Below are positions 24,334-31,844 of a stretch of 64,000 nucleotides of DNA, in pieces. The notes under the pieces were generated by a model. It saw only the letters and a program-made list of their open reading frames with translations. It did not search any database and was not told the DNA's origin. Position 1 is the stretch's first letter. Each line of letters begins with the position of its first letter. Where the stretch lies: positions 62,001 through 126,000 of the forward strand of contig JAUIEJ010000009.1 of assembly GCA_030428885.1 (NCBI GenBank). Direction: 5' to 3'. Source of the stretch: Gemmatimonadota bacterium. Lineage in GTDB: Bacteria > Gemmatimonadota > Gemmatimonadetes > Longimicrobiales > Gaopeijiaceae. Made by a program: the position numbers and the translations under genes.

Positions 24334-26775
24334 ATGCGTGACCTCCTGCAGGACCTGCGCTTCGGCGCGCGAATGCTGCTCAAGAACCCGGGCTTCACCC
24401 TGGCGGCGGTGACGACGCTGGCCCTGGGCATCGGCCTGAACGCGGCCACCTTCAGCGTGGTGAGCGGCCTCCTCCTCAAGCCCCTGCCGGGGGTGGAGGA
24501 GCCCGACGAGCTCGTTCAGCTCTACCAGGCCTTCGACAGCGACTTCCTCTACGGCTCCAACTCCATTCCCCACTACCGGGACCTTCGGGACCGGTCGGGC
24601 GAGGTGTTCGAGTCGGTGGCGGCGTGGGCCTTCACGCCCCTCTCCATCGCCGAGGGGGGCCGGAGCGAGCGGGTCATGGGCCTGCTGGTCTCGGCCAACT
24701 TCTTCCAGACCTTCGGCGTGGACCCCGCGGTGGGGCGGGCGTTCGTGCCGGGGGTGGAAGACGAAGGAGCCGAAGCCCATCCGGTGGCCGTGCTGGGCCA
24801 CGGCTACTGGCTGGACCGCTTCGGCGGCGACCCCGGAGTCGTGGGGCGCACCGTGACGGTCAACGGGCGCCCCTTCGAGGTGGTGGGGGTGGCGCCCGCC
24901 GACTTCAACTCGCCCCTGGCCGTGGCGGCGCCTCCTCTGTTCATCCCGTTGGTCATGCAACCCGTGGCCCAACCGGGGCGGAACCTCCTGGAGTCCCGGG
25001 GCAACAGCTTCATGAACGTCCACGCGCGCCTGCGCGACGGGGTGACCATGGAGCGGGCCCGGGAGGGCACCGAAGCCGTCTTCGCCGGGATCCGGGCCGA
25101 CCATCCCGACGAGTACGACGAGGATCGGGGCGTCACCTTCGTGCCCCAGTCGGAGGCGGGCATCTACCCCACCTTTCGCTCGGCCCAGATGGGGCTCAGC
25201 GGCGTCATGATGGTGGTGGTGGGACTTCTGCTCCTCATCGCCTGCGTGAACGTGGCCAACCTCTTCCTGGCGCGCAGCCGGGAGCGGGCCCGGGAGATGG
25301 GCATTCGTATGGGACTGGGGGCGAACCGGGGGCGCATCGTTCGCCAGCTCCTCACCGAGAGCCTCCTCTTCGCCGCGGTGTCGGGGGCGGCGGGGATCGG
25401 GCTGGCGTGGGCGGTGACGAAGGCCCTGTCGGGATTCCGTCCGCCCTTCGAGGGCCCCTGGGTCATGGACGTGGGCCTGGATCCCACGGTCCTGGTCTTC
25501 ACCACGGTGATCGCCCTGGGCACCGGGATCGTGTTCGGACTGGCGCCGGCGCTCCTGGCGTCCCGCCCCGACACGCTGGCGGCGCTCCGCACCTCCACGG
25601 CCCGGGCCGGTGGCGGGGGCACGAGCCGGGGACTCGTGGTGGCCCAGATGGCCCTCTCCCTGGTCCTCCTGGTCGGATCCGGGCTGTTCCTCCGGTCGCT
25701 CCAGGGGGCGACGGCATTGGACAAGGGATTCGATTCCCGGGGACTCCTCCTGGCCTCGGTGGACCCGGGGCTCCAGGGCTATTCCAGGGACGAGGCCCGG
25801 GCGTTCTACCGGGACCTGCTGGATCGGGTGCGGGCCCTTCCGGGGGTGGACGTGGCGGGACTGGGGGAGATCGTGCCCCTGGGCATGGGCAACCAGCAGC
25901 GGGGCATCGAGGTGCCGGGCTACGAGTTCGCCGAGGACGAAGGCAACTCGGTAGACTACAACCTGGTGGGCTCGGGCTACTTCGAGGCCATGGGCATCCC
26001 TCTCCTGGCGGGACGGGGCTTCCGGGACTCGGACGGCGCCGACGCCCCCGGGGTGGTGGTGGTGAACCAACGCTTCGCCGACCGGTTCTGGCCCGACCAG
26101 GACCCCCTGGGCCGCATCGTCCGCACCGCCGGTGAAGACCGGCAGGTCGTGGGCGTGGTCCCCGACGGCAAGTACCGCACGTTGGGGGAGGCGCCCCTCC
26201 CCTACATGTATCTGGCCCAGGACCAGGTGTGGACGTTCGGCACCACGCTGCACATCCGGGCCGAGGGCCCCGTGGGAGGGCTGGCCGGACAGCTCCGGAC
26301 GGTGATCCGGGAACTCGACCCGGACCTCCCCGTGTTCGACGTGCGCACCATGGACAACCACCTGGGCTACGCGCTGCTGCCGGCCCGCCTGGGGGGCGGG
26401 GCGCTGGGCCTCTTCGGTCTGCTGGGGCTGTTCCTGGCCGCCGTGGGCATCTACGGCGTCATGGCGTATTCGGTGAGCCGGCGCACCCGGGAGCTGGGGA
26501 TCCGAACGGCCCTGGGTGCGGAACGGGGAGCCGTGATCCGTCAGGTCCTGGGCGAAGGGCTCCGCCTCACGGGCGTGGGCATGGTCCTGGGGCTCGTGGT
26601 GGCGGCCCTGGGGGCTCGGGCCGTCCAGGGCATGCTCTACGACGTGGGGGCTTTCGATCCGGTGGCGTTCGTCGGTGTGCCCGTGCTCCTCGTGGGGGTG
26701 GCGGCACTGGCCATCTGGATCCCGGCCCGGCGGGCGGCGTCGGTGGATCCGGTGCGGGCGCTCCGGGCGGATTGA
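24334..26775 (+). CDS. ADOP family duplicated permease without prefix domain (ADOP-3)
   Basis: An 813-residue member of the ADOP family. Unlike ADOP-1 and ADOP-2 it starts directly with 'DLLQDLRFGARMLLKNPGFT', so it lacks the cytosolic prefix, and there is no PadR gene beside it. First FtsX coupling helix: 'RSRERAREMGIRMGLGANRG'; second: 'RRTRELGIRTALGAERGAVI'. The C-terminus is the family's 'AARRAASVDPVRALRAD'-like end. Its regulation may be translational, through the leader hairpins, in place of PadR. Confidence 0.9.
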   Translation: MRDLLQDLRFGARMLLKNPGFTLAAVTTLALGIGLNAATFSVVSGLLLKPLPGVEEPDELVQLYQAFDSDFLYGSNSIPHYRDLRDRSGEVFESVAAWAFTPLSIAEGGRSERVMGLLVSANFFQTFGVDPAVGRAFVPGVEDEGAEAHPVAVLGHGYWLDRFGGDPGVVGRTVTVNGRPFEVVGVAPADFNSPLAVAAPPLFIPLVMQPVAQPGRNLLESRGNSFMNVHARLRDGVTMERAREGTEAVFAGIRADHPDEYDEDRGVTFVPQSEAGIYPTFRSAQMGLSGVMMVVVGLLLLIACVNVANLFLARSRERAREMGIRMGLGANRGRIVRQLLTESLLFAAVSGAAGIGLAWAVTKALSGFRPPFEGPWVMDVGLDPTVLVFTTVIALGTGIVFGLAPALLASRPDTLAALRTSTARAGGGGTSRGLVVAQMALSLVLLVGSGLFLRSLQGATALDKGFDSRGLLLASVDPGLQGYSRDEARAFYRDLLDRVRALPGVDVAGLGEIVPLGMGNQQRGIEVPGYEFAEDEGNSVDYNLVGSGYFEAMGIPLLAGRGFRDSDGADAPGVVVVNQRFADRFWPDQDPLGRIVRTAGEDRQVVGVVPDGKYRTLGEAPLPYMYLAQDQVWTFGTTLHIRAEGPVGGLAGQLRTVIRELDPDLPVFDVRTMDNHLGYALLPARLGGGALGLFGLLGLFLAAVGIYGVMAYSVSRRTRELGIRTALGAERGAVIRQVLGEGLRLTGVGMVLGLVVAALGARAVQGMLYDVGAFDPVAFVGVPVLLVGVAALAIWIPARRAASVDPVRALRAD

Positions 26776-26892
26776 TGCATCGATACACCCTCGTGACGAG
26801 GGGCGACGCAACGATTTGAATCCCTTCGACGTCCCATACGTAGGGAAGGGTGCACGAGAGCCGGAGAGATTCTCCGGACGGCAAACGAGGGG
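26776..26892 (+). other. Intergenic leader with hairpins before a small membrane-protein gene
   Basis: The 117-base gap holds TTGAAT (26815-26820) followed by a weak -10-like TACGTA, an inverted repeat CCCTTC/GAAGGG around 26823-26849, and a perfect 7-bp hairpin CCGGAGA-gat-TCTCCGG at 26861-26877, 15 bases before the next ATG. These may form a promoter and structured leader. Confidence 0.35.
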
Positions 26893-27102
26893 ATGACGAT
26901 GACACGCTTTGGACGGGCCAGCCGATCGATGGACCTACTCGGTCTCGCCCTGCTGACGATGATGATGGTCCTGCTGTGGGTGCAGCATTCCGCCCTCGCG
27001 GCCGACCTGGACGCGCGTACCGCTCCGGACGCGGTGGGTGCGGTGGAGAGTGGTGTGGGGATGACGGGACCGGTCGCGCCCGCGGGGGTGGAGCACCTGT
27101 AG
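26893..27102 (+). CDS. Small single-pass membrane or exported peptide
   Basis: A 69-residue predicted protein: basic start, one hydrophobic segment at about 14-36 (LLGLALLTMMMVLLWVQHSA), then a short tail rich in Ala, Val and Gly. A GAGGGG sequence directly before the ATG is a rather close ribosome site. It could be an uncleaved membrane peptide or a signal peptide plus a 33-residue secreted tail. No homologue is recognised. It is isolated by hairpins on both sides: a leader stem upstream and a terminator at 27145-27184. Confidence 0.5.
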   Translation: MTMTRFGRASRSMDLLGLALLTMMMVLLWVQHSALAADLDARTAPDAVGAVESGVGMTGPVAPAGVEHL

Positions 27103-27144
27103 AACACGGGACTGCGCCCAGGGGGCGCGGTGTCCGACATAGAT

Positions 27145-27184
27145 GCGAAGGGCGCCTCCCGGCCATGCCGGGGGCGCCCTTCGC
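27145..27184. terminator. Strong terminator hairpin between convergent genes
   Basis: A 12-bp perfect stem GCGAAGGGCGCC (27145-27156) with GGCGCCCTTCGC (27173-27184) and a 16-base loop, followed by CGTTTC on the + side. It lies between the small membrane-protein gene and the convergent esterase gene and can serve both. Confidence 0.65.
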
Positions 27185-27188
27185 CGTT

Positions 27189-28952
27189 TCAGTACCTCCA
27201 GCTCGACACGTCGGCGCCCCCGGGGGCGGTGGCGGCGGCCCGCCGGGCGATGCGGTCGGCGAACATGGAGATGTACCGGAGTCGGCTGATGGCGTTGGGC
27301 TGTGTGGGGTCACCGTTCCAGCAGTGCTCGTCCCGGGCCCCGTAGCCGATGTCGCCCTCGAAGGGCGGATCGGTGGTGGAGGCCAGGAAGTCCTCGGCAA
27401 GATAGACGGCGTTGTTCAGGTAGTAGTTGTCCATCTCGCCCACGTAGATGTTCAGCTTGCCTCGGAGGCGGGGCCCCAGGGTGGCCCAGTCCCGCCGCAC
27501 GATGTGCATGAGGTCGTAGTTCTCCCGCCAGTACGCCGCCACCTCCGGGTCGATCTCCCCCGTGACCTTGTCCCAGATGCGCCGGGGGTAGCCGTCGTCG
27601 CCCACGGGGGAATACACGGCCTCCCAGATGTCCCACTGCTGGCCCGAACGGGAATGCGAGCCGAGCACCAGCTCGTAGTGGTTCATCTCCTCCAGGGTCG
27701 CCGACACGTGCCCCAGGTAGTCCCGATGTCCGGGGCGGGGTGTGCGCTTGAAGGGGGCGTCCAGATAGTAGGCGTTTCGGTCCTCGTACAGGTCCACCAC
27801 CGTGTACGCCCGGAAGTCGATGGGATCGGGGCAGGCGATGAAGGCGCCGTTGTACTCGTCGGGATAGAACACCTGGACGGCCATGGCCTCCCAGCCGCCG
27901 GTGGATCCCCCGTAGGTGAAGCGGGCCCACCCCTCACCGATGCCCCGGAACCGCTCTTCGATGGCCGGGATCAGCTCGTACTGGATGGCGTCGCCGTAGG
28001 GGCCGTTGTTTTCGGAATTCACCGCGTACGAATCGTCGTAGTACGGCGTGGGATGCTGGATCTCGGCCACCAGCATGCGGGGAAAGTCCGGCCCGGACCA
28101 CTGCTGGAACAACCCGTACTGCTCCTCCTGCTGGATCCGGTTGTAGCAGTCCAGATCGAAGCGGGCGCTGTAGACGCAGGGCGCCGTGGTGTCGGGCGGC
28201 TCGGTGCGGATGTGGGAGAACGACGACGGGAAGTGGCCGTGGAAGACCGCCAGGGGGTAGCGGGCCTCGGGGTGCTCGTCGAATCCCGCCGGGAGCAGGA
28301 CCCAGGCGGCCAGGAAGACGTCGGTGCCCCAGAATTCCGAGAGCCGGTCGGAGCGGATCCGGACGTACTTCACCCAGTCGGTCTCCTGCTCCGCGAAGTC
28401 GGCCACCGCCGGGATCTCGTCGGCCAGCTCCAGGGCGATGGAGACGGCGCCGTCGCCCACGGTCACCTCGGTGGGTGCGCTGAGCAGGTTGCCCGGCTTA
28501 CGGTTCCACTGCTGCCCTTCGCCCCGGTCCGGGGGGAGCTTCACCGTGTAGCCGTCGGATCGGGTGAAGGTCTCGTAGCGGTTCAGGATGGCCTGGGCCC
28601 GGTACGTCCCCGGCGGCAGGGCACCCAGGCGCCCTGCCGGGAAGCCGAACACCGTGTCGGTGAGGGCGGCCTCGGTGCCGGGCGCCCACCCCTCGACGTC
28701 GATGCCGTACATGGGAACGGCCTCGGCTCCGGTGGAGGCGTGGAAGCGGGGCTCCCCGTCGTCGCGGTTCGAGAGGACCACCACGAGGCGGCCGTCCACG
28801 GGCCCGTCGGACAGACCTTCGGGGAGGGTCACCCGCACCTCCACGTCCCGGAGGCCGTCGGCGGGGGCGCCACCGGGGCCCGGGGGCGCACAGGCCGGTA
28901 CGGTGGTGGCGAGGAGGGAGAGGGCGGACCAGCGGATCCACGCACTGCGCAT
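27189..28952 (-). CDS. Exported alpha/beta-hydrolase (esterase-like), probable lipoprotein
   Basis: A 587-residue protein with a signal ending in a lipobox-like TTVPAC (Cys 21). The first 200 residues are beta-rich, with no recognised fold. The C-terminal part is an alpha/beta-hydrolase: nucleophile motif G-G-S-T-G-G (Ser about 350), a late acidic region GEMDNYYLNNA and a C-terminal DEHCWNG that could supply the catalytic His. The group resembles the putative-esterase family (Esterase D/PHB depolymerase-like). Several Cys may form disulfides. The substrate is unknown. It stands alone, 82 bases from btuB on the same strand. Confidence 0.75.
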   Translation of the reverse strand: MRSAWIRWSALSLLATTVPACAPPGPGGAPADGLRDVEVRVTLPEGLSDGPVDGRLVVVLSNRDDGEPRFHASTGAEAVPMYGIDVEGWAPGTEAALTDTVFGFPAGRLGALPPGTYRAQAILNRYETFTRSDGYTVKLPPDRGEGQQWNRKPGNLLSAPTEVTVGDGAVSIALELADEIPAVADFAEQETDWVKYVRIRSDRLSEFWGTDVFLAAWVLLPAGFDEHPEARYPLAVFHGHFPSSFSHIRTEPPDTTAPCVYSARFDLDCYNRIQQEEQYGLFQQWSGPDFPRMLVAEIQHPTPYYDDSYAVNSENNGPYGDAIQYELIPAIEERFRGIGEGWARFTYGGSTGGWEAMAVQVFYPDEYNGAFIACPDPIDFRAYTVVDLYEDRNAYYLDAPFKRTPRPGHRDYLGHVSATLEEMNHYELVLGSHSRSGQQWDIWEAVYSPVGDDGYPRRIWDKVTGEIDPEVAAYWRENYDLMHIVRRDWATLGPRLRGKLNIYVGEMDNYYLNNAVYLAEDFLASTTDPPFEGDIGYGARDEHCWNGDPTQPNAISRLRYISMFADRIARRAAATAPGGADVSSWRY

Positions 28953-29034
28953 GGCGGCCTCCGGAGGCGGAGCGGGGAGGAGGGTCGGCGCCCCCGAGTG
29001 TACGCACCCCGGGGGCGCCGGGCGAGGTGCCGCC

Positions 29035-31017
29035 CTATCGCCCGCCGAAGCTCAGACGCCCTCCCACGGTGACCCCCCGCCCGGGCGCATCGAATCCGAA
29101 GACCTCCTGGTACGCCTCGTCCAGGAGGTTCTCGGCCCGGACCGACAGGGTGAGTCCCGGTCGTCGCCCCCGGGCCTCGCTCACCCGGAGTTGGGCTCCA
29201 AGGTCCACCACGGCGTACGACGCCAAGGTCACCGGTTCGGCCGGGAAGGCCGAGAAGTCCCGGTCGCTCCGGGCACCCACGTACCGCACCGCGGCGTCCA
29301 CGGCGACGGGGCCCTCCGGCGCCCACGACGCGGCCACCCGCACCTGGTCGTCGGGCCGACGGATCAGGGCCTCGCCCTCCACGAACGTCGCCGAGGGTCC
29401 CTCGTCGAAGCCCGCGTCCACGACGTCGGTGTCCAACCGGGTCCAGTCCACCGACCACCGGGCCGGGCCCACGGCCCCGTCGACGCCCACCTCCAGGCCC
29501 CGGGACCGGGCCTCGGCCACGTTGAAGTAGTTCGGCCCGCCCGGCTCCGGCGAGGTCCCGGTGTACTGGATGAGATCCCGGAGGTCGTGACGGAACGCCG
29601 TCGCCCGGACCCGCACAGCCTCGTCGCCGAAGCTGCGGTCCAGTCCCACTTCGAAGGTGCGCGACCGCTCCGGGGCCAGATCCGGGTTGCCCACGGTGAA
29701 GCCCGTGGCGAAGGCCTCGAAGAAGGTGGGCTCCTTCACGCCGGTGCCGGCGGCCGCCCGGAGCCGGGTGGCCGCGTCCACCGACCACGACGCCCCCACC
29801 TGCCAGGTGGTGAATCCGCCGTACTGGTCGTTGTCGTCCCGCCGAAGGCCGGCGTTGGCCGCCAGGTCGCCGAATCCCGCGACCATGTGACCGTACGCGG
29901 CCCGATTGCCCCGGCGGTATTCGCTCCGACCGGCCGACGGCCCGAACGCCGACAGCGACTCGTTGAACGACCGCACCCGCTGCTGTTCGAACTCCGATCC
30001 CACCGTCAGGGTCGTGCCGCCGGTCAGGGTGGCGTTGGCCCGCAGGTCGACCCCGGTGCGCCGCATGGCGTCGAGGCTCTGGTACCCGTAGAAGCCCAGC
30101 GTGTCGGCCGGGCCGTCGGGGGCGTCGTCGGTGCCCCCCTCCATGTCGGCCAGGGTGACCAGGGCCCGGAGATCGACGCCGGCCCCCAGGCGCCGATCCA
30201 GCTCCACCGCCAGGGTCGTCTCGTCGCCGAAGGTGTGCTGGTTCCGGTCCACCACCGCCCCGGATCCGTCGGTGGGAAACCCGTAGGTGCGGTCCGACGT
30301 GCGGGCCGCGATGCGGGCCCGGGTGGCTTCATCGACGCGGATCCGGGCCTGGCCCGACACCACCGTCTGCTCCAGCCGGTTGTTGAAGGCCAGGATCCCG
30401 TCGGTGGTGAGGCGGGAGACGGTGACGCCGTACGACGCCGTCGCCCCCGCGCCGTGCACCGACACCGTCCCGTCGAGTCGGCCGAAGCTCCCCCCCCGCA
30501 CGGTGGCCGAACCGGTGGGGCCGGCGCCGCCCCGACGGGTGATGATCTGGATGACCCCGGCCACGGCGTCGGAGCCGTACAGCGCGCTCCCCGACCCCGG
30601 GACCACCTCGATGCGTTCCACCTCGTCCACCCCCAGAGAGGCGAAATCGAAGGCGCCGCCGGGTTGGTTCACCTGCACCCCGTCGACCAGCACCTGGACG
30701 TGGTCGCTCTCGGCGCCACGGAAGAACACCGACGTCACGGCGCCGAACGACCCGTTCCGGGCCACCACCACCCCGGGCACGGAGCGGAGGGCGTCGACGA
30801 CCCGGGTGATGCCCCGGAGGCGCAGCTCCTCGCCGTCGAGGACGGTGACGGACGCCCCCAGCGCCGAACGCTCCACGGGGACGGGAGTGGCCGTGATGAC
30901 CAGCCCGTCGATCTCGACGGGATCGGGATCCTCGACCTGGGCCTGGAGGAGGGACGGCACGAACCAGGGGGCCGCCGCCAGGACGACGGCGACGGACAGC
31001 GTACGGACACGCAGCAT
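29035..31017 (-). CDS. btuB: TonB-dependent outer-membrane receptor, probable cobalamin transporter BtuB
   Basis: A 660-residue receptor: signal peptide (about 1-26), TonB-box-like 'EIDGLVITATPVPVE', a plug domain with 'RVVDALRSVPGVVVARNG', then a 22-strand barrel ending LSFGGR. The last residue is Arg and not the usual Phe/Trp, which is a little atypical. Vitamin B12 specificity is supported by the cobalamin riboswitch directly upstream (31067-31222), with the ATG at 31017. The riboswitch would lower expression when cobalamin is plentiful. BtuFCD genes are not in this window. Confidence 0.9.
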   Translation of the reverse strand: MLRVRTLSVAVVLAAAPWFVPSLLQAQVEDPDPVEIDGLVITATPVPVERSALGASVTVLDGEELRLRGITRVVDALRSVPGVVVARNGSFGAVTSVFFRGAESDHVQVLVDGVQVNQPGGAFDFASLGVDEVERIEVVPGSGSALYGSDAVAGVIQIITRRGGAGPTGSATVRGGSFGRLDGTVSVHGAGATASYGVTVSRLTTDGILAFNNRLEQTVVSGQARIRVDEATRARIAARTSDRTYGFPTDGSGAVVDRNQHTFGDETTLAVELDRRLGAGVDLRALVTLADMEGGTDDAPDGPADTLGFYGYQSLDAMRRTGVDLRANATLTGGTTLTVGSEFEQQRVRSFNESLSAFGPSAGRSEYRRGNRAAYGHMVAGFGDLAANAGLRRDDNDQYGGFTTWQVGASWSVDAATRLRAAAGTGVKEPTFFEAFATGFTVGNPDLAPERSRTFEVGLDRSFGDEAVRVRATAFRHDLRDLIQYTGTSPEPGGPNYFNVAEARSRGLEVGVDGAVGPARWSVDWTRLDTDVVDAGFDEGPSATFVEGEALIRRPDDQVRVAASWAPEGPVAVDAAVRYVGARSDRDFSAFPAEPVTLASYAVVDLGAQLRVSEARGRRPGLTLSVRAENLLDEAYQEVFGFDAPGRGVTVGGRLSFGGR

Positions 31018-31066
31018 GGAGACCTCCCGTCCCGCCCATCGCGGGACACGAATGGAAGTGTCGCGT

Positions 31067-31222
31067 GTGGGTCAGGTCTCCTGGCTCGAGGCCGATCGAC
31101 TCGCCTTCCCGGAACCGCGTCGGTTCCAGTGGCTGAAGTGAGCCGTCGTTCCGAGGCATGCCTCGGACCTCTCACAGTGGCGGGGCCGCGCCGGATTCTC
31201 ACCGGCTTCCGGGTTGACCCAC
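31067..31222 (-). ncRNA. Cobalamin (AdoCbl) riboswitch upstream of btuB
   Basis: Read on the minus strand the conserved core is clear: GAAGCCGGTGAGAATCCGGC, the GCGGCCCCGCCACTGT block and the B12 box GCCAGGAGACCTGACC (31086-31071). P1 is formed by GTGGGTC (31222-31216) with GACCCAC (31073-31067). A second GACCCAC in the RNA (31242-31236) could pair with the same P1 5' strand. The 8 bases AGGTCTCC just before the btuB ATG are complementary to GGAGACCT in the B12 box. A hairpin GTCCCGC/GCGGGAC (31047-31029) lies just before the Shine-Dalgarno GGGAGG, which points to translational control. Confidence 0.95.
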
Positions 31223-31284
31223 CCGCATTCGAGTTGTGGGTCGAGGCTACCGCGGCCCGCGGGCGCCCACAAGGCGCCCCGGGG

Positions 31285-31590
31285 TCAATCGTCGGTTCTG
31301 CGCCACTTCTCCGATGGTCCCAGCGCCGGCGGAGCGTCGCCGCGCTCCAGGAGCCGGTCGGTGAACTCCTGACGCTCCTCCATGAGCTGGAGGCGCTGGT
31401 TCATGGTCTCCAGCATCTCCCGCACGTGGGTCATCTCCTGGTTCCGCCCCGGATCGAGGCGCTCCCGGGTCATGGCCTCCAGGAGGGCGCCGAGATGCTT
31501 CGCGATGGGTCGGAGGATCAGGACCCCGCCCACGGTGAGGATCAGGACCACGCCCATGATGAGAGGCGCCAGGTATTCCCAGATGAGCAT
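31285..31590 (-). CDS. Small membrane protein with coiled-coil tail
   Basis: A 101-residue protein: one strongly hydrophobic segment at about 5-28 (LAPLIMGVVLILTVGGVLIL), then a helical, charged tail with heptad-like 'LLEAMTRERLDPGRNQEMTH' and 'EMLETMNQRLQLMEERQEF'. ATG at 31590 with GGAG about 10 bases upstream. It resembles short membrane proteins annotated as 'phage shock-like' or hypothetical in Gemmatimonadota. It lies 113 bases downstream of ccoS, so it might be read from the cco operon or its own promoter. Confidence 0.6.
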   Translation of the reverse strand: MLIWEYLAPLIMGVVLILTVGGVLILRPIAKHLGALLEAMTRERLDPGRNQEMTHVREMLETMNQRLQLMEERQEFTDRLLERGDAPPALGPSEKWRRTDD

Positions 31591-31703
31591 CTCGAGGGAC
31601 TCCGGATCGGTTGGGGGGCGACGGCTGGGTAAAGGCCCGTACGGTACCGTGCGGAGGCGAGTTTCCCCAGGTGTCGCCGGAACGCAGGGCGACGCGCCCC
31701 TGC

Positions 31704-31844
31704 TCAGTCGTCGTCTTTCAGGATCCGCCGGGGCGGGTCGTCCAGATCCTCGAACTGGCCGTCCCGGGCCGCCAGCAGGAAGAAGATCAGGAAGACCAGG
31801 GCCAGGATCACGGCCACCGGCAGGAGGACCACCACGATGTTCAT
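31704..31844 (-). CDS. ccoS: cbb3 oxidase assembly protein CcoS
   Basis: A 46-residue single-pass membrane protein: 'VVVLLPVAVILALVFLIFFL' followed by 'AARDGQFEDLDDPPRRIL', the exact family pattern (hydrophobic helix, then G-Q-F-D/E-D-L...P..R-I-L). CcoS is needed to insert heme or copper into cbb3 oxidase. The ATG overlaps the ccoI stop as ATGA. Too short for most gene finders but well supported. Confidence 0.93.
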   Translation of the reverse strand: MNIVVVLLPVAVILALVFLIFFLLAARDGQFEDLDDPPRRILKDDD

